Shown here piece by piece: positions 13,949 to 27,000 of a stretch of 64,000 nt of DNA. Made by a program: the position numbers and the translations under genes. The notes below the pieces were generated by a model. The model did not search any database, was not told the DNA's origin, and was given only the letters and a program-made list of their open reading frames with translations. Position 1 is the first letter of the stretch, and each line of letters starts with the position of its first letter. This DNA is from Owenia fusiformis (taxonomy: Eukaryota; Annelida; Polychaeta; Sabellida; Oweniidae). The stretch lies in assembly GCA_903813345.2 (NCBI GenBank), contig CAIIXF020000005.1:6603375-6667374 (forward strand). The letters are read 5' to 3'.

Positions 13949-16900
13949 TGTCCCGATAATTTTTGAAAGTGTGACCACTTGAAGCTTCAATTAATCAAGC
14001 TAAAGATGTACGATCTTCACATAAGTGATGATACCTTGATGAAATCCTTGAGTAACGATCATTCATTTAAAAATGTCCATGTTATGATTATTCAGGTAAA
14101 ATAATTCGTCAACAGTTGTTTAGCACATGTTTCATAAAAAGCAAACATATGCAGGTTGGTGCATATTTATTATCTGAAAATTATCAGACTAAAATGTTTA
14201 TTTTGAATATTTTGTTGATAAAAATGAATAACTGTTTGTTCATATACTACAGCTATCTGATATGGTATTACATCCCATATACCTGTAGACGATAACTTAA
14301 TATTCATTTTGAGCCATTGATGAATAAAACCTAAACCTCCTAGCTGATTGATATTATAGTTTCTCCAAGTTTAACGCACTCCATTGTTTGTGAGTATAAT
14401 ATAAAATAAATCCCTGAAACAATGAACATTGAATGATAACCATTTCTATGACATAATATGAAATAAGATTGGATGGAGTGGTCTAAAAGAACATACCAAT
14501 TGATCCAAAATCGATATTCATTTCAATCATTTTCATCTGAAGTGGGGATAAAAGTGTGAGTATTATTGGTGTATTGTTGCTATTGTCATTCTAGAAAACA
14601 ACAACAGTTTATGGACTTTTCTTTTTTCTCAGTAAACGTATATGTTCAAGGATGATCCTTCCTATCTAGTTACAATATAGAAGTGAAATATCAAAAATGT
14701 CCATTTATAATTCTGATCCTCCTATATTTAATTCAAGAGGAGTAGACTGACTGTATGAAGGGAATCGTTGAAAGTCTTGAGTACGCCACAAGAGTTCAAA
14801 AAGTACAAAATGTTTCTGGGTTGTTCATAAGTCATGAATTATAGATCATTTAGAAATGTATATAGTATTTAGCTAATAATTCAAAGTTTTGACCAGTGAC
14901 CTCTATAGTTATAGAGATATAGTCAGAGATCCTAAATTAATCTTGTCAAAATTATCTATACCTCTGACTTTAAGGCAATTTGAAACATGATCACATTTTC
15001 TCTCTTGTCACCCTAAAATCCAGAGCCTAGTGATAATTATGAATTGGAACTATTACAAAGGGTACTTCCTCATGTTGAAATTAAGTGGAGTTGCCAAGGA
15101 GAGGAATGTCTTTTTCCATAGATGATACATTTGAGGAGATCAGGTTTGCTGAATCAAGCTGCGCTCCCTATATGTCATTCCCTGAAAATGAAGTTCTTTG
15201 GGTAGCATTAAGGGAGTGGTCAAGGAAAAGGGAGTACTTGTGTATTGTGTTCTATTCTGATACAGCTTTCTATCTTTAAAATATAGGAATGACATCATAT
15301 TTCTCTGAGACATGAATATAAATCTAAGAGAACTCACTCACCTTGTACCTATTTCATGTTAGACAGCTATCAAGATGGATATATTTCGATTTATCCTTGT
15401 TTTACTCAATTTATCCAAATATTGAAATAGATACCCCTATAATTAGCTTGATTTAAAAGGTACAATTCATTGACAAAAGTTAAAGCGCTACCTTACCTTA
15501 CATAGTCCAGTTGTAGTGTGTTTTATCTTTGTTTAAACATTTCGCATGTCAATTGTAAAAATTTTGTGTATTCTTTTGTTTCTAGTCACTCGAGTACCAT
15601 ACAACATGCTAAATCAAACAATCTGGGGTCACTGCTCAATATATTACATGTAAATCGGCTAAAAAAATATCAACATGAATTCACTGTTGCTCATAAGTTA
15701 ATGATGAAATTCTTTAATTTCATACGCTTTCTTTTGTAATCATTTTGAATTTTATATTCATACCATTGATGGATCATGGGTTAACACCACAATGCAGTTT
15801 GAATTATAATTATATCAGATAATTATTAATTGAAATACAATTAATTTGTGAATTAAATAATTGATTAACTTAAATTGATATATAATTCTTCAATCGTAAT
15901 TCCATTGTGCTAAGAAATCATAAATTCTCTTTCATTATTGTATATACCATGATGTGACTAGGATTTCTCTATAGTTTCTGCTTATCAAAAATGTATTATT
16001 TTTATATTCAAGCAATAGAATTGTCCTAGCGATATGACAGATTTGATAAATAAGTTATGTCAAGTAGTGAAGTTGGCACAGCCTTTTCATGATAGCAGAT
16101 CATAGCGAAATACTCATTTATTACTCTAAGTACCATATCAGCTTCTCTGAATGTTGTTATAACCCATTACGCTATTTGTTTTATAGCACTCTACATTACG
16201 CATAACTCACAAAAAAATATAAATTATTTTTTCTCATAAAATATTCCAGTGTTCAAATCAATAGTAAAAGGTTAATCTTTAACATTGTTCACATGAGTAT
16301 TTTTGTAGCGAAATAAACGGATTGACGTTTTTTCAATTTATGAATTTAATCTGACGTTGATCATGTTTTATTAAGATTAGGACTCAGATGGTAAAATTTG
16401 GATGCATCATTGAAAATCAGTATTTATAGAACCTTCTTGCAATCTATTGCATTATTAAAGAAAAACATGTTTCCATTAAAAAACAGTGATTTGATTGAGA
16501 CCATAAGGCTTGTTTCAATAATAATCATAAAAAGTATATTTTCATAAGGATATCTCTCAGAAAGGGAAGATATTTTTTTATCCTTTATATCTGGCTTCTG
16601 AACAATTGAATCTTTGTTATTGTAGCAAAACAATTCAAAGTTGATAGGCAACATTAGTGAATTCCATGTGTTGATTTACATAGGAATCACTGAGACGTCA
16701 CCCTAATCTAGTTAAATGTTAAAAAAACATGAAAATGGCAAATTGTATACTTTTCATTTGTAGCTCACACAAATGAAATAGACAAATTTTAGATTTTGTT
16801 ATTTTTAGTGCTCATAAGCAAATGTGATTGAATGAGAAATAGAATGTAGTATTGGAGCTATTATAACTGTGTATTTATTCAATTAAAACCTTGTAGGTAT

Positions 16901-17309
16901 ATTTTAGAAGTCCATAAGGCACACACATGTGTGTTTAACACTTTAATGGATGTGATATGTGCGAATAACATAACATCATTAAATCTGCCCCTTTCCATAT
17001 AAAAATATCTTCATTCCTGAAATCATTTGATTTCTTCTTAGTATGTTGGGCAGAAATAGTCGAGGCAAGTAATGATGCCCTCCTCAACTTATGATGCCCT
17101 CCTCAAATAGTGATGAAAATAATACAAAACTTAAATAAGAAGTGATTTGATCTGATCTAAATAAAACTAAATGTTTTCCAGTTCACCCCATGACTATATT
17201 AGTCATTACCCATTGGATCAAATCGTTCAAATATTGTATTATACTGACTCTAACTCTTGTCAAATATTCTAGGTCAATCATCACAGAGCCACCTATAGAT
17301 GTCTCTGAG
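13949..17309. other. AT-rich non-coding stretch
   Basis: No exon or element recognised. A short direct duplication of gatgccctcctcaa occurs near 17070-17110. Frames of 62-76 codons here lack any other coding evidence. Confidence 0.5.
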
Positions 17310-17311
17310 TA

Positions 17312-17739
17312 CTGTAGATTGGGTTAATTTGGCGCCCGCTTTAATTTGGCGAATTTGGCGAAATCTAGGGTATTTCGTCGAGTGTATTTAGGTCACTTCC
17401 GGTTTAGTTTTTTCCAAAAATATGAAAAAATGTCTCTCATAAATTGGCTCAGAACTGGTCAGTCACTTATTAATACTCAGGGAAAAACTAGAAAGGAAAA
17501 GTGCAGTATATTAGCAGCATCAATCGAGGTGCAAAATGTAAAGGATGATCTCACAAAAATGAACAAACATGGTGAATATTGCCAGTGGTCCTCAAAAGAA
17601 AAAATTAACATAAAATTCGCAAACAACGCGTAAGTTAATTAAATTTTTTTTTGCATATCCGCCAAATTAAATAGCCGCCAATATGCCAAAAATGGCAAAA
17701 TCGCCAAATTAAGTAGCGCCAAATTAACCCAATCTACAG
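17312..17739 (+). mobile_element. Non-autonomous Tc1/mariner (pogo-like) element with TA target duplication
   Basis: Terminal inverted repeats of at least 23 bp start ctgtagattgggttaatttg on both sides, flanked by TA at 17310-17311 and 17740-17741. The ends carry further internal 'aatttggcg' copies. An open frame (17346-17633) contains KMNKHGEYCQWSSKEKINIKFANN, resembling the N-terminal 'Y-x-x-W/Y-[ST]-x-x-x-[RK]-x-x-I-x-x-[FY]-A' helix region of pogo/CENP-B-type transposases. The catalytic domain is absent. Classification is inference from TIR, target site and this remnant. Confidence 0.6.
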
Positions 17740-17741
17740 TA

Positions 17742-19597
17742 CTTACTGGCAAGGATCCCTGTATATAAACGTCTGGCATTAAATAAGCAAGCTTGTCCTC
17801 TGGAGAAAAACCAAGCTGTACATTTGATTCAACTCAAGGTAAATGTGCATGTATTTATATTTGAAAATAAACCAACAACCAATATATGAAAACCTACTGC
17901 AAGATTGCCCCATTGCCCCCTGTGACTGAGCTGTATATGAATTCATTATTTCTCGAGTGGATTAGGACTAAATAGTATCTTCAGAGGTATTCTGAGTGCA
18001 ACAATGACATGGGGGTACATAGGGTTCAAAGCTCTTGACAGGCTGTAGTAAAATGCCCCGAGATATTTTCTTAACGCCATTTGGCTGACAATAAAATGTC
18101 ACACAAAGGCGGGTACAAATTTGAAAAAACAGACATGTAATTAGAACAACTGTACAGGTGGAAATTCAACATTTATTGCTAAAAAGTAACATTTACTACT
18201 CTTGAAAGAACAAATCACCCATCTAATGAGTTATTGTCAATGCCCATCTAATAATGAAGATAAATATAAATTCAATTTATTTTCCAAACAACACCTGGTA
18301 CAGGTTTTTATCAATGGATGAAGTTTTCAATTAGAGATCAAAGATTGCTAGATTATCATTGTTTTCATATAAAATTATGCATAATTTCAATTTATTTATT
18401 ACTCGACATAAAGAAATTTATTGACTTGGAAGCAGATAATAATGATAACGACCATAAAGCAATGATGGCAGCAGAGTAAAAAAGCTATAAACTTTATAAT
18501 CCACCAGTGCAAACCACTCCCATAAACACGTCTACTCTCACTTGAAACGGAAAATTAAATCAGCTATTTCGGTTTATTTTTGCCTAAAGGGGGCCACGGT
18601 ATTTCATTTTGCTTTTTAGTTAAGTGGAAGCCACTCGGAAGGTTGTTGCTTTGGGCATGAGGTGAGACCCCACGTCCTTCATTCTGAAGACTCAAGCCAG
18701 CTCTTGAACAAAAGATATATAACTCAATGGAAAATGTGGTTAAACTACTCTCTCTTTATTTTAATAATCTTTAGAGATACTGTCTGTTTTTCCTTTGTGT
18801 TGCATACATAAAGCTTCTGTTCATTGTTTTCCTTGGTATATCTTAATTTTAATTTGTAGAACAACTTTTATGGAAGGCTCTTTATCTACCATCTACAGCC
18901 CAACTTGAGCAAGGCTAGAGTGCATTTTACACTTCAATTTTAAAGATGTTCCATTAAACGAAATAAATAGCCAGCAGTATAACTACTTCAGTGTAGACTA
19001 ATATATAAAAAGACTCAACTTAACATATTTTCTGATGTGCTGTTTTTAAGTATATTTGTGTGCTGTCAATTGTTCCCCTTCATGCTCTTAAAGTTTTTTT
19101 AGCTTTCCAATGGTAAACAAGAGAGCACTAGAAATGCAAACCAGTAATAAACTTTATCATCTTAATCACATGAAGAAGACTTATTCCTATATCCTACATT
19201 TTTCAACTTTCAATTCAAATGCTATATAACAATACATTGGAAAATGAGACAGAACGATTGGAAGAAATTGAAAAAATATCTAATTCCCAAATTGATATTT
19301 ACAAAAGTAACTTGAATGAAACAGATACCATAGTGTATACATTCTGTATCAACCCTTTAACTACAATTATTAATATTTAATCTAAATCAACTAATCGATG
19401 AACATATTTTTTTACCCTCCATCTTAATTGTTGTTTCTTAGTAAATTAATACTTGTTTTACAAGTAAATCACAATAGAGAGGTGTCAAATAGCATTTAGA
19501 TCAATGCTTTTAATCCATATAGTCTTAATATTGATGAAGATGTTGTATATCTCAGAGCAGGCGAAAAGAATGACACAAATAATGTATATAACCCATA
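17742..19597. other. Non-coding stretch with one strong splice-like pair
   Basis: AT-rich. A 42-bp segment (18620-18661) is bounded by tttttAG and GAG|GTGAGA and is open in one frame, but it is too short to call. Nothing else recognised. Confidence 0.4.
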
Positions 19598-19844
19598 TAC
19601 AGGGTGACCGGAAAAAAAGGAGACCATTGAAGTAATCAATTTCTCCTAAACTAGACAAGTGCCATCAATGAAATTTTGCATACACTGGAACAGTTATATG
19701 GAAATTTGTTACTGAAGGTTTCAATACAAGCATTCAACTGGTTCAGGAGCTATGATCATTTACATAACATGCTCCAAATAGGCACAATTGAGACCAACGC
19801 AGAGTTGGATTCATATGGCAAACTACCCTTACATGTTCTGCCCT

Positions 19845-19971
19845 CTATGGCATTATTATGGCATTACATATAGCAGTGATTGCCTTCTTTAGGTCAACAA
19901 TAGTCTGAGGATTGTTTTGGTATAGATTGTCTTTCAAATATCCATACAAAAAGAAATCAGCAGGATTCAAG
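19845..19971 (-). pseudogene. Mariner transposase C-terminal remnant, left arm
   Basis: Minus-strand frame reading NPADFFLYGYLKDNLYQNN, then PQTIVDLKKAI, ending at TAG 19845-19847. The DFFL-W/Y-GYLK-x-x-[VL]Y block is characteristic of the transposase C-terminus in mariner-type elements. The third catalytic Asp would be the D of DFFL. The rest of the enzyme is missing. Confidence 0.65.
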
Positions 19972-20231
19972 TCTAGGCTGTAATGGCAATGAAGGGTTAT
20001 CTGACATGTGGTTCATCATCCTGTTGCCAAAGTGCTGATTTACCAAATCTTAAGAGTCACTTTAGGTATTGGGCATAGTGCCATGTTACTAAAACCACTA
20101 TATGGCACAATTAAATCCCATATGAAAACCAAGGGCTGCCCAAAACCTCCTTAGGATGATACTGTAACTGAGTGGGACCACTGAGTCAGAAGCCATAGGT
20201 CAGATAAGCTTCGTCTCCATACACCTCAAAT

Positions 20232-20432
20232 TTGAATCCACCTGATTTCTTTTTGTGGGGCAATTTGAAAGACAATGTGTACCAAAACAATCCTGAGACA
20301 ATTGCTGACCTAAAGGTGGCAATAAATGCTAAATGTAATGCCATAACAAGGTCGGAATATGTAAGGGTATTTGCCAAATGTATCCAGCTCTGCGTTGGTC
20401 TCAATTGCGCCTATTTGGAGCATGTTATGTAA
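20232..20432 (+). pseudogene. Mariner transposase C-terminal remnant, right arm
   Basis: Frame MNPPDFFLWGNLKDNVYQNN, then PETIADLKVAINAKCNAI. Homologous to the remnant in the left arm but in the opposite orientation. No N-terminal HTH or first two catalytic acidic residues are present, so it is non-functional. Confidence 0.7.
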
Positions 20433-20594
20433 ATGATCATAGCTCCTGAACCAGTTGACTGCTTGTATTGACACTTTCAGGAACAAATTTCCATAGAACT
20501 GTCCTGATGTATGCAAAATTTCATTGATGTCACTAGTCTATTTTAGGAGATATTGCCTATTTCAATGGTCTCCTTTTTTTCCGGTCACCCTGTA

Positions 20595-20865
20595 CATGGC
20601 GGATATATGACCCAAATAGTGTATCTTATGGCTCAATAGTCTGAATGACTCTAGGATGTGTTTGACCCAAAGAGAAAATATGACCAAATAGTGTATATGA
20701 TACAAATAGTATATATGACCCAAAGACTAAGAGTATACCATAATATGGTGTGTTATCTACATTCAGTGATACAACTCAAATTGGGTGGTTTAATTTAATT
20801 GTAAACTTCATTACATTTATACACATGTTTCAACTCTAAGTCTATGTACATGTAAGCTATAAATG
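20595..20865. repeat. Degenerate short repeats around 'tgacccaaatagtgtat'
   Basis: Imperfect repeats of atgacc(c)aaatagtgtata directly right of the mariner derivative, with related words (cataatgtatataaccc) on its left. Confidence 0.45.
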
Positions 20866-20999
20866 TTTAAAATATGACACATATTTAAACAATGACACAT
20901 AACCAATGATACTAATTTAAACACAGTGACACATATTTAAACTCAGTGACACATATTTTAACTCAGTGACACATATTTATCTCAGTGACACATATTTCA
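20866..20999. repeat. ~21-bp tandem repeat
   Basis: About six copies of cagtgacacatatttaaact. Confidence 0.8.
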
Positions 21000-21334
21000 G
21001 GCCCGAAGCTATTTCACAAGGTACATGTTTTACCAGAACAACATTTGTTTTAAATATAGTAACCATATTTTGTAGCAACATTCAATATCTGGAAAAGATT
21101 TTATGTTTTGGGTATATTACATTGGTTCAATGTTGCGGACATATTAAGTATCAAAGAGAAGGCATCTTCATAGATAATTATCTATCTTTGATTTTCTCAA
21201 CCCTGGTGGGCATTCTGTTATTTTTTCTCGCTAATTGTTTGTTCAAGTGAATGTATTTTCCATTCATATCAATAATTATGGATTTTGTATGGTGTTTCAA
21301 GAGCTAAGCTGTAGACTGCTGGAGATGTTACATG

Positions 21335-21835
21335 CAGGGCTGTCAACTTGGGACCACCTAATATGAGTGACTTCAAAATGTTGGACACCTAAGTCCAAAT
21401 CTGAACACTTTTGTCCAAATTTTGAACACCTTTGGCCAACTTTTAAACACCTTTGGCCAAAGTTTGAGCACCTTTGCCAAACTTTGAACACCTCAAATTT
21501 TTCGCGCTCGCTACGCTCGCGTTCTCGTCAACGGGGGGGGGGGGGGGGGGGGGGGGGTAGGTACGAAAAATTTCCAATGAACATGCGTGACACATACGGG
21601 ATTCGCGTGACAAATCCGAACAAATTGCGTTCGTTTTTTTCCGGCGTTCGTATTTTTACCGTATCCTAAACATATTTCGAAAAAATTTCTACAGAAATAT
21701 TTTTGCTTGACAATTACCAGGTAAAATGCGTATTTTGCGTGACATTTTCTGTCACGCAAAAAAAACTGGCGTGACTTCAAATTCTTCAGCAAATGCGTGA
21801 CAAATACGCAAATTGCGGGACAGTTGACAGGCCTG
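21335..21835. mobile_element. hAT-like non-autonomous element with internal tandem repeats and poly-G
   Basis: Ends cagggctgtcaactt and agttgacaggcctg form short imperfect TIRs of hAT style. Flanks gttacatg and tacatggg share TACATG, compatible with a decayed 8-bp target duplication. Inside: five ~22-bp units (ttgaacacctttggccaaa, 21390-21495), then a palindromic cgcgctcgctacgctcgcg, then 25 G in a row (21533-21557). The 100-codon and 109-codon frames over it are by-products. Confidence 0.55.
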
Positions 21836-21843
21836 TACATGGG

Positions 21844-22725
21844 ATGAACCCATTGAGTAGGATTCTATGTTTTTTCTGATCCAAGGTTGCAGGAACTAGG
21901 CTTTTCTTAATTGAAGATGGAGATATTCTCTAATGATTTCAATTGCATGCATTATTGAGTCATTGGCACCATTACACCCTGGATGTTATACATTGTATAT
22001 AACGTTTTAAGGCATTTTTCCATAGAAACCACAATAAAATGAATTCAGATTTCTGGTTTGAATGAGTGGATAAGCTCGGAATAGCTGAGCTTAAAATTCA
22101 TATCCTCAGAACAATTTAAATTATGACAACGTCAGTCTATACAGACTGTGGATGTTCATGAATGGTAGTTGAATTCCATCCTGTTTTGTCGATGGAAAAT
22201 CTAATGTGAAATTTTATACTCTGGGGATATAACGACCTAATGCCAAGTTTGGCGGCACTCTTTATCTCGCTACCTACATGAAAATGTAACTAAATATGTG
22301 TAGTTTGTTACCTGGACAAAGGGGCAAGTTTGTGCCTACATTTATTCAAAAGACCGATGCGTGATGTTTGTTCAAAATTCAAAACCAAATGTTTTTTCGA
22401 TGTTCAAACTTGTTGGGTTAATGGCGATCATATTTTGCTATTGTTAAATTTTGCCGATACTGTTCAATGAAAGCTGCAGTAATGTTTGCTTTGTACTAGA
22501 AAGTTTCGTTGAAAATCTATTTAAGCAAATAAGCTTGGTTTGGTAAGAGGCAAGCTATTGATTGCTCTCTCTATGGATGATGTTTTAAAATAACTTGACT
22601 TAGGATGAGATGATAATATTCCTGTCCTGATCAATTATTTATATTTCATACAATAAAAACTTTCATTCTCGCTACCCATTAAAAATTCCACAAGTCTTTA
22701 CACCATGTAGTTGCAAAGTCTGTAG
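21844..22725. other. AT-rich non-coding stretch
   Basis: No exon or element recognised. Confidence 0.45.
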
Positions 22726-23470
22726 ACATACCAATCACAATTTCACAGGTTATCACACCAAGAATAAATGCTACAAGTTAACACACCAATCAAAATCTTA
22801 CACGTCAACAAACTAATCACAATTTCACAGTTTATCATACCAATCAAAATTCTACAATTTAATACACCAATCACAATTTCACAGTTTATCACACCAATCA
22901 AAATTCTACAATTTAATACACCAATCACTAATTTCACAGGTCATCACACCAAGAATAAATGCTACAAGTTAACACACCAATCACAATTCCACGAGTTGTC
23001 ACACCAATCAAAATTCTACAAGTCAATACACCAACTACAATTTCACAAGTTATCACACCAATCAAAATTCTACAAGTCAACACACCAATTACAATTTCAC
23101 AAGTTATCACACCAATTACAATTTTACAAGTCAATACACCAATTACAATTTCACAAGTTGTCACACCAATCAAAATTCTACAAGTCAATACACCAATTAC
23201 AATTTCACAAGTTATCACACCAATCAAAATTCTACAAGTCAACTCACCAATTACAATTTCACAAGTTATCACACTAATTAAAATTCTACAAGTCAATACG
23301 CCAATTACAATTTCACAAGTTATCACACCAATCAAAATTCTACAAGTCAACACACCAATCACAATTTCACAAGTTATCATACCAATCAAAATTTCACAGG
23401 TTATCACAACAAACAAAAAGTTAACAACTCCATACCAGTCATTATTTTACAGGTTGTCACAGCAATTATA
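22726..23470. repeat. 27-bp minisatellite with 54-bp higher-order unit
   Basis: About 27 units of 27 bp, alternating acaccaatcaaaattctaca type and acaccaattacaatttcaca type, so the true unit is a 54-bp dimer. As 27 is divisible by three, long frames stay open on both strands (about 160-170 codons each). Their Ile/Thr/Val/Cys or Gln/Ser/His-rich products are artefacts of the array. Confidence 0.9.
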
Positions 23471-23734
23471 ATACCTACTTAGATTGACCCCTATTTTAAA
23501 ATCATTTTACCCAAAGACATGTTTCAATAAGGTTATATCATAAATGTTCACGAGTTTAATCCCTTGTTAACACTTGCAAATTGTTTGCAATCATATGTTA
23601 ATTTTCAAGAAGATTACGGAATCAGATTATTTTCAATTTCCTTAAGTAAGTTGGGATAAACTCTAAAGAACACATTAAGTATGAAATCTGATTTTTAGTG
23701 TGGACGAATGTCAAGGCTGGTTGAAGTTAGGAGT

Positions 23735-24092
23735 TCTTGTTGGAAGTTAGGGGCAGAATGTTAGCACATAGGGTGGTAGCCAGGGGGGAGGTAGGGGACA
23801 GAGACCTTTCAAAGGGTACCCAGGGAAGTTAAGTGGCTGGGACCTACCAGGGGATAGTCAGGGAAAGTAGGGGGTAGACCTGTAGATGGGGAAAGTAGGG
23901 GACAGAGAAATATGAGGGGTAACCAAAGAAGGTTAGGGAGCGGAGATCTAGAAGGGCACCAAGGGAAGGTGGGGGGGCAGCAGATCTTGTTGATGGGGAA
24001 AGTAGGGGACAGATATTTATCAGGTGGTAGCCAGGAAGGCTATTGAGCAGATATCTAGCAAGCAGGTGGTAGCCAGTGAAGGTAGGGGTTAG
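23735..24092. repeat. G-rich, strand-biased degenerate tandem repeat
   Basis: Irregular units built from ggtagccagg, ggaaagtaggggacaga and gatggggaaagtag. Very purine-rich on the plus strand with many GGG runs, so quadruplex formation is possible. Confidence 0.65.
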
Positions 24093-27000
24093 CTATCAAA
24101 TTATTCAACTTTCTTGCTAAAAAAAGTTTCCTTATTATTAACATACATTGTTAGCAACCCTTGAATTTTAATTTATTGCTTGTTGAAATGAAAACCTTCA
24201 TATTTTACCTCATATACTGTATAACTCTTAACAGAACAAGCTGGTGCAATGTCTCCAAATTATAAATGTCATAATTCAGTGATTTATGATAGGATAGTAT
24301 GTGCTGGTGGGTAAATAGTTCAAAATAACCTAACAATATATTACTTGTCAAGTTATAAGTCATTATTACCATGAACTGTATTTCCTTTATTGTTTCTACA
24401 TTTGGAAGGCAATTTTAGAGAAGCTCAATAAATAGATAAATAAATAAATACAATAAATAAAAAAGCTCAAAACAATGTAGAATAAATCAATGTCTTCATG
24501 ATGGATCTTTCAGGCAAATGTTTTACAATTTTTGATTTATTAATATATTTTCTTGAAAATGTTGTACTTTAAACCAACTAAGAAGCTCATAAAACTGTTA
24601 TTCTTTATGGGTCAAGTGTTTTGAATTTTGAATTATGATTTTAAAACAACGGCATAAATCATATTGTTATCAAAGCAAACATGTTTAAACTAGTAAACAT
24701 GACGATTTTACATATTAAATGTAGCAATTTTTTGATACAAGATAACATGTTTCATTTGTTCATCATTTAACGATATCTAGGAGGGGTATCTTCATGCCAT
24801 CTCAAAATTGCTGCATGGGTTATACCATACATGGTCACTCAAATCTGTAAACACAACTTTCTTAAAAATCCATATTTTTGAAAGGGATGTCAATAAAAAT
24901 GATTTCTTGGGCGTTTTTGTGTCAACAGAGTGTCAAATTTGATGATAGATCTCTATTGGTTAAAGTATGAAAAGCACTCGAACACTGGAATTACTTAAAA
25001 ATTACTGGTATATTTCTCAGTTTATCTGGATGATCATCACACAAGTCTCAACATTTTGGAACAGCAGAGGTTTTCATTTTATTTTGTTTCATATCGTCAA
25101 AGTAAATACTAATTCCTGTCTATTGAACTTTTACTCGGGGGATTCTTTGTCGAGACGATCTTTGAAACGTATCTAAACATGGAGAGAAATCTGAAAATGA
25201 AGTGGAAAATGCGCCTCTATTGAAAAGCTCCTTTTACTTTTTAATTAGTACATTCTTTGCTATGGGTCCCAAAAGAAGATATATCCATGTGTGTAGACAT
25301 AGTCACTCTATACGAGGACTTAATTAAGTGGAAATATCCTTAGAAACTCTTTCAAAGAATTGTGTTTACTCGCATGGTGTATAAATAAAGCATAATAAGT
25401 GGGGATGTTTCTTTGGGAATGTGTCAATGCAAGAAATATGTAGTTCTTTTTGTCCCGTATTCCCATAAAGTTCATTAAACGTTGGGTTCTCTTTTGGCGC
25501 TTTCAAATCCAAATTGAGTGTAACTAGATTTATAAAGGACATACACAGATATACCAATGTCAGATTTTCTTGTATATTCAAATAAATTTTACCATATGCA
25601 CATTTGCCTGACATTAATCTGGATTTAATAGAGAAAATATACCCAATGCATTTATCCCTAAAAATAACAATTTGTCAACATTAATATTTCAAAGATGATT
25701 GAATTCCATCTGATGCTAACAATTGCTAGACCATTCAGCCCTGTTGCTTGGATCTTGAATATTTCATATCTGTCTGTTTGTTGTTTTTGTTTGTTTGTGT
25801 GTTTGAAGTTCAGGGAGGAAATCAAATATTATAGCGCTACATCGTTATGGCAACATCATTCCCATTGTCTCCCGAAGGAGAAAGCTTTTATTGTTATTAG
25901 TTGTCTCCATGACATTTATATAAAACTTTTGATCTCAAAGTTTGTTCTGGCTTTCACTTGTATTTTTATTGTCTTCAAAAAGAAACATTTCTGAAACTGT
26001 ATATTTGTACAATAAAGTCACCTTGTTTCTATGACAACAGAACAATGAGTTTTATCATTTTTTAATTACTATATATTACATACAGCAAACTGTATATCAA
26101 GCAATATACAGTAACCTATATTCCTTTTCAATTTTAATAAAACAAAACAAAATATATAAAAGTTCTGTACTCACAATTGATGTATTCCTACTTTCTGCGA
26201 TAAATACTGAAGCAAGGTATCTCTTTATTATAATCCTAATTAAATTTTAAACACTGTCTCATTTTACGATAGAGTAGCAATGTCGAACATGTCTTCCAAG
26301 TGTTATTGCTGGCAATCTTGTTTTCACTCAATTTTAGAGGGAAGTTGAATGAAATGTTTGGATAGGTATTTCTATAACTTCAGATCGTGTTTGCACCTGA
26401 ATAACGAGCATTGATAAATGTATTGTGAACTTTCTATGTTGCGATTTGTTTAACCTTTGTAGGGCCCAGCTATCTCTCTTCATTGATTGGCTACTGCATC
26501 GTTCACAATCTGTTTATTGATAGAAAAGACAACACAGCTCTGAAACTTGAAACAGTTATGCTTTAGTTAATAATCAAATCAGGATAAACTTAAGCAATTT
26601 TGTAAATCCAGCAAGGATTTGGGTAAGCCATGTATATGAAGGCTGGGTCAACATGAAATACTAGTAGATTGCATTATGGAACATGTAAGAAGTAAAACAA
26701 ATATATGCCTATTGTGAGCTCTTAAGTGCTGGACAATTGGCTCTTTGAGAGTTCCAAAAGCAACATTACCTAACTGAGCGGTGGTCTCCATATACCACTA
26801 AAGTAGACCATTTGCTGTAAGGGGTGATCTCAAGTTGGGGCATTTCTCTCAAACCAAGGGTCTCATTTTGACTATTCGTTCCCTTGATATCACACATTAC
26901 TGTGCAGATAACCATAAATGTTACTTGAAATTGTTGTCAAATTATAGTCAGACTTAAAATAAATTGATTTGTTATCAGGCCAAATTTGTTCTCATTTGAA

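Larger units (their letters stand above)
19600..20592. mobile_element. Palindromic mariner derivative with TA target duplication
   Basis: Starts cagggtgaccggaaaaaaag and ends with its complement, flanked by TA (19598-19599, 20593-20594). The inverted arms are about 360-375 bp each (19600-19975, 20232-20592), far longer than normal mariner TIRs. Both arms encode a version of the C-terminal mariner transposase region (see the two pseudogene entries). The centre is a short unique spacer. This is an inverted duplication of one transposon end, not a simple deletion derivative. Confidence 0.75.

Noticed and set aside
21511-21840. 109-codon minus-strand frame with a Pro run
   Set aside because: The Pro run is the complement of the 25-G tract inside a hAT-like element.
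22768-23471. Two 169-170-codon plus-strand frames and a 160-codon minus-strand frame
   Set aside because: All are created by the 27-bp tandem array (multiple of three) and exist on both strands at once.
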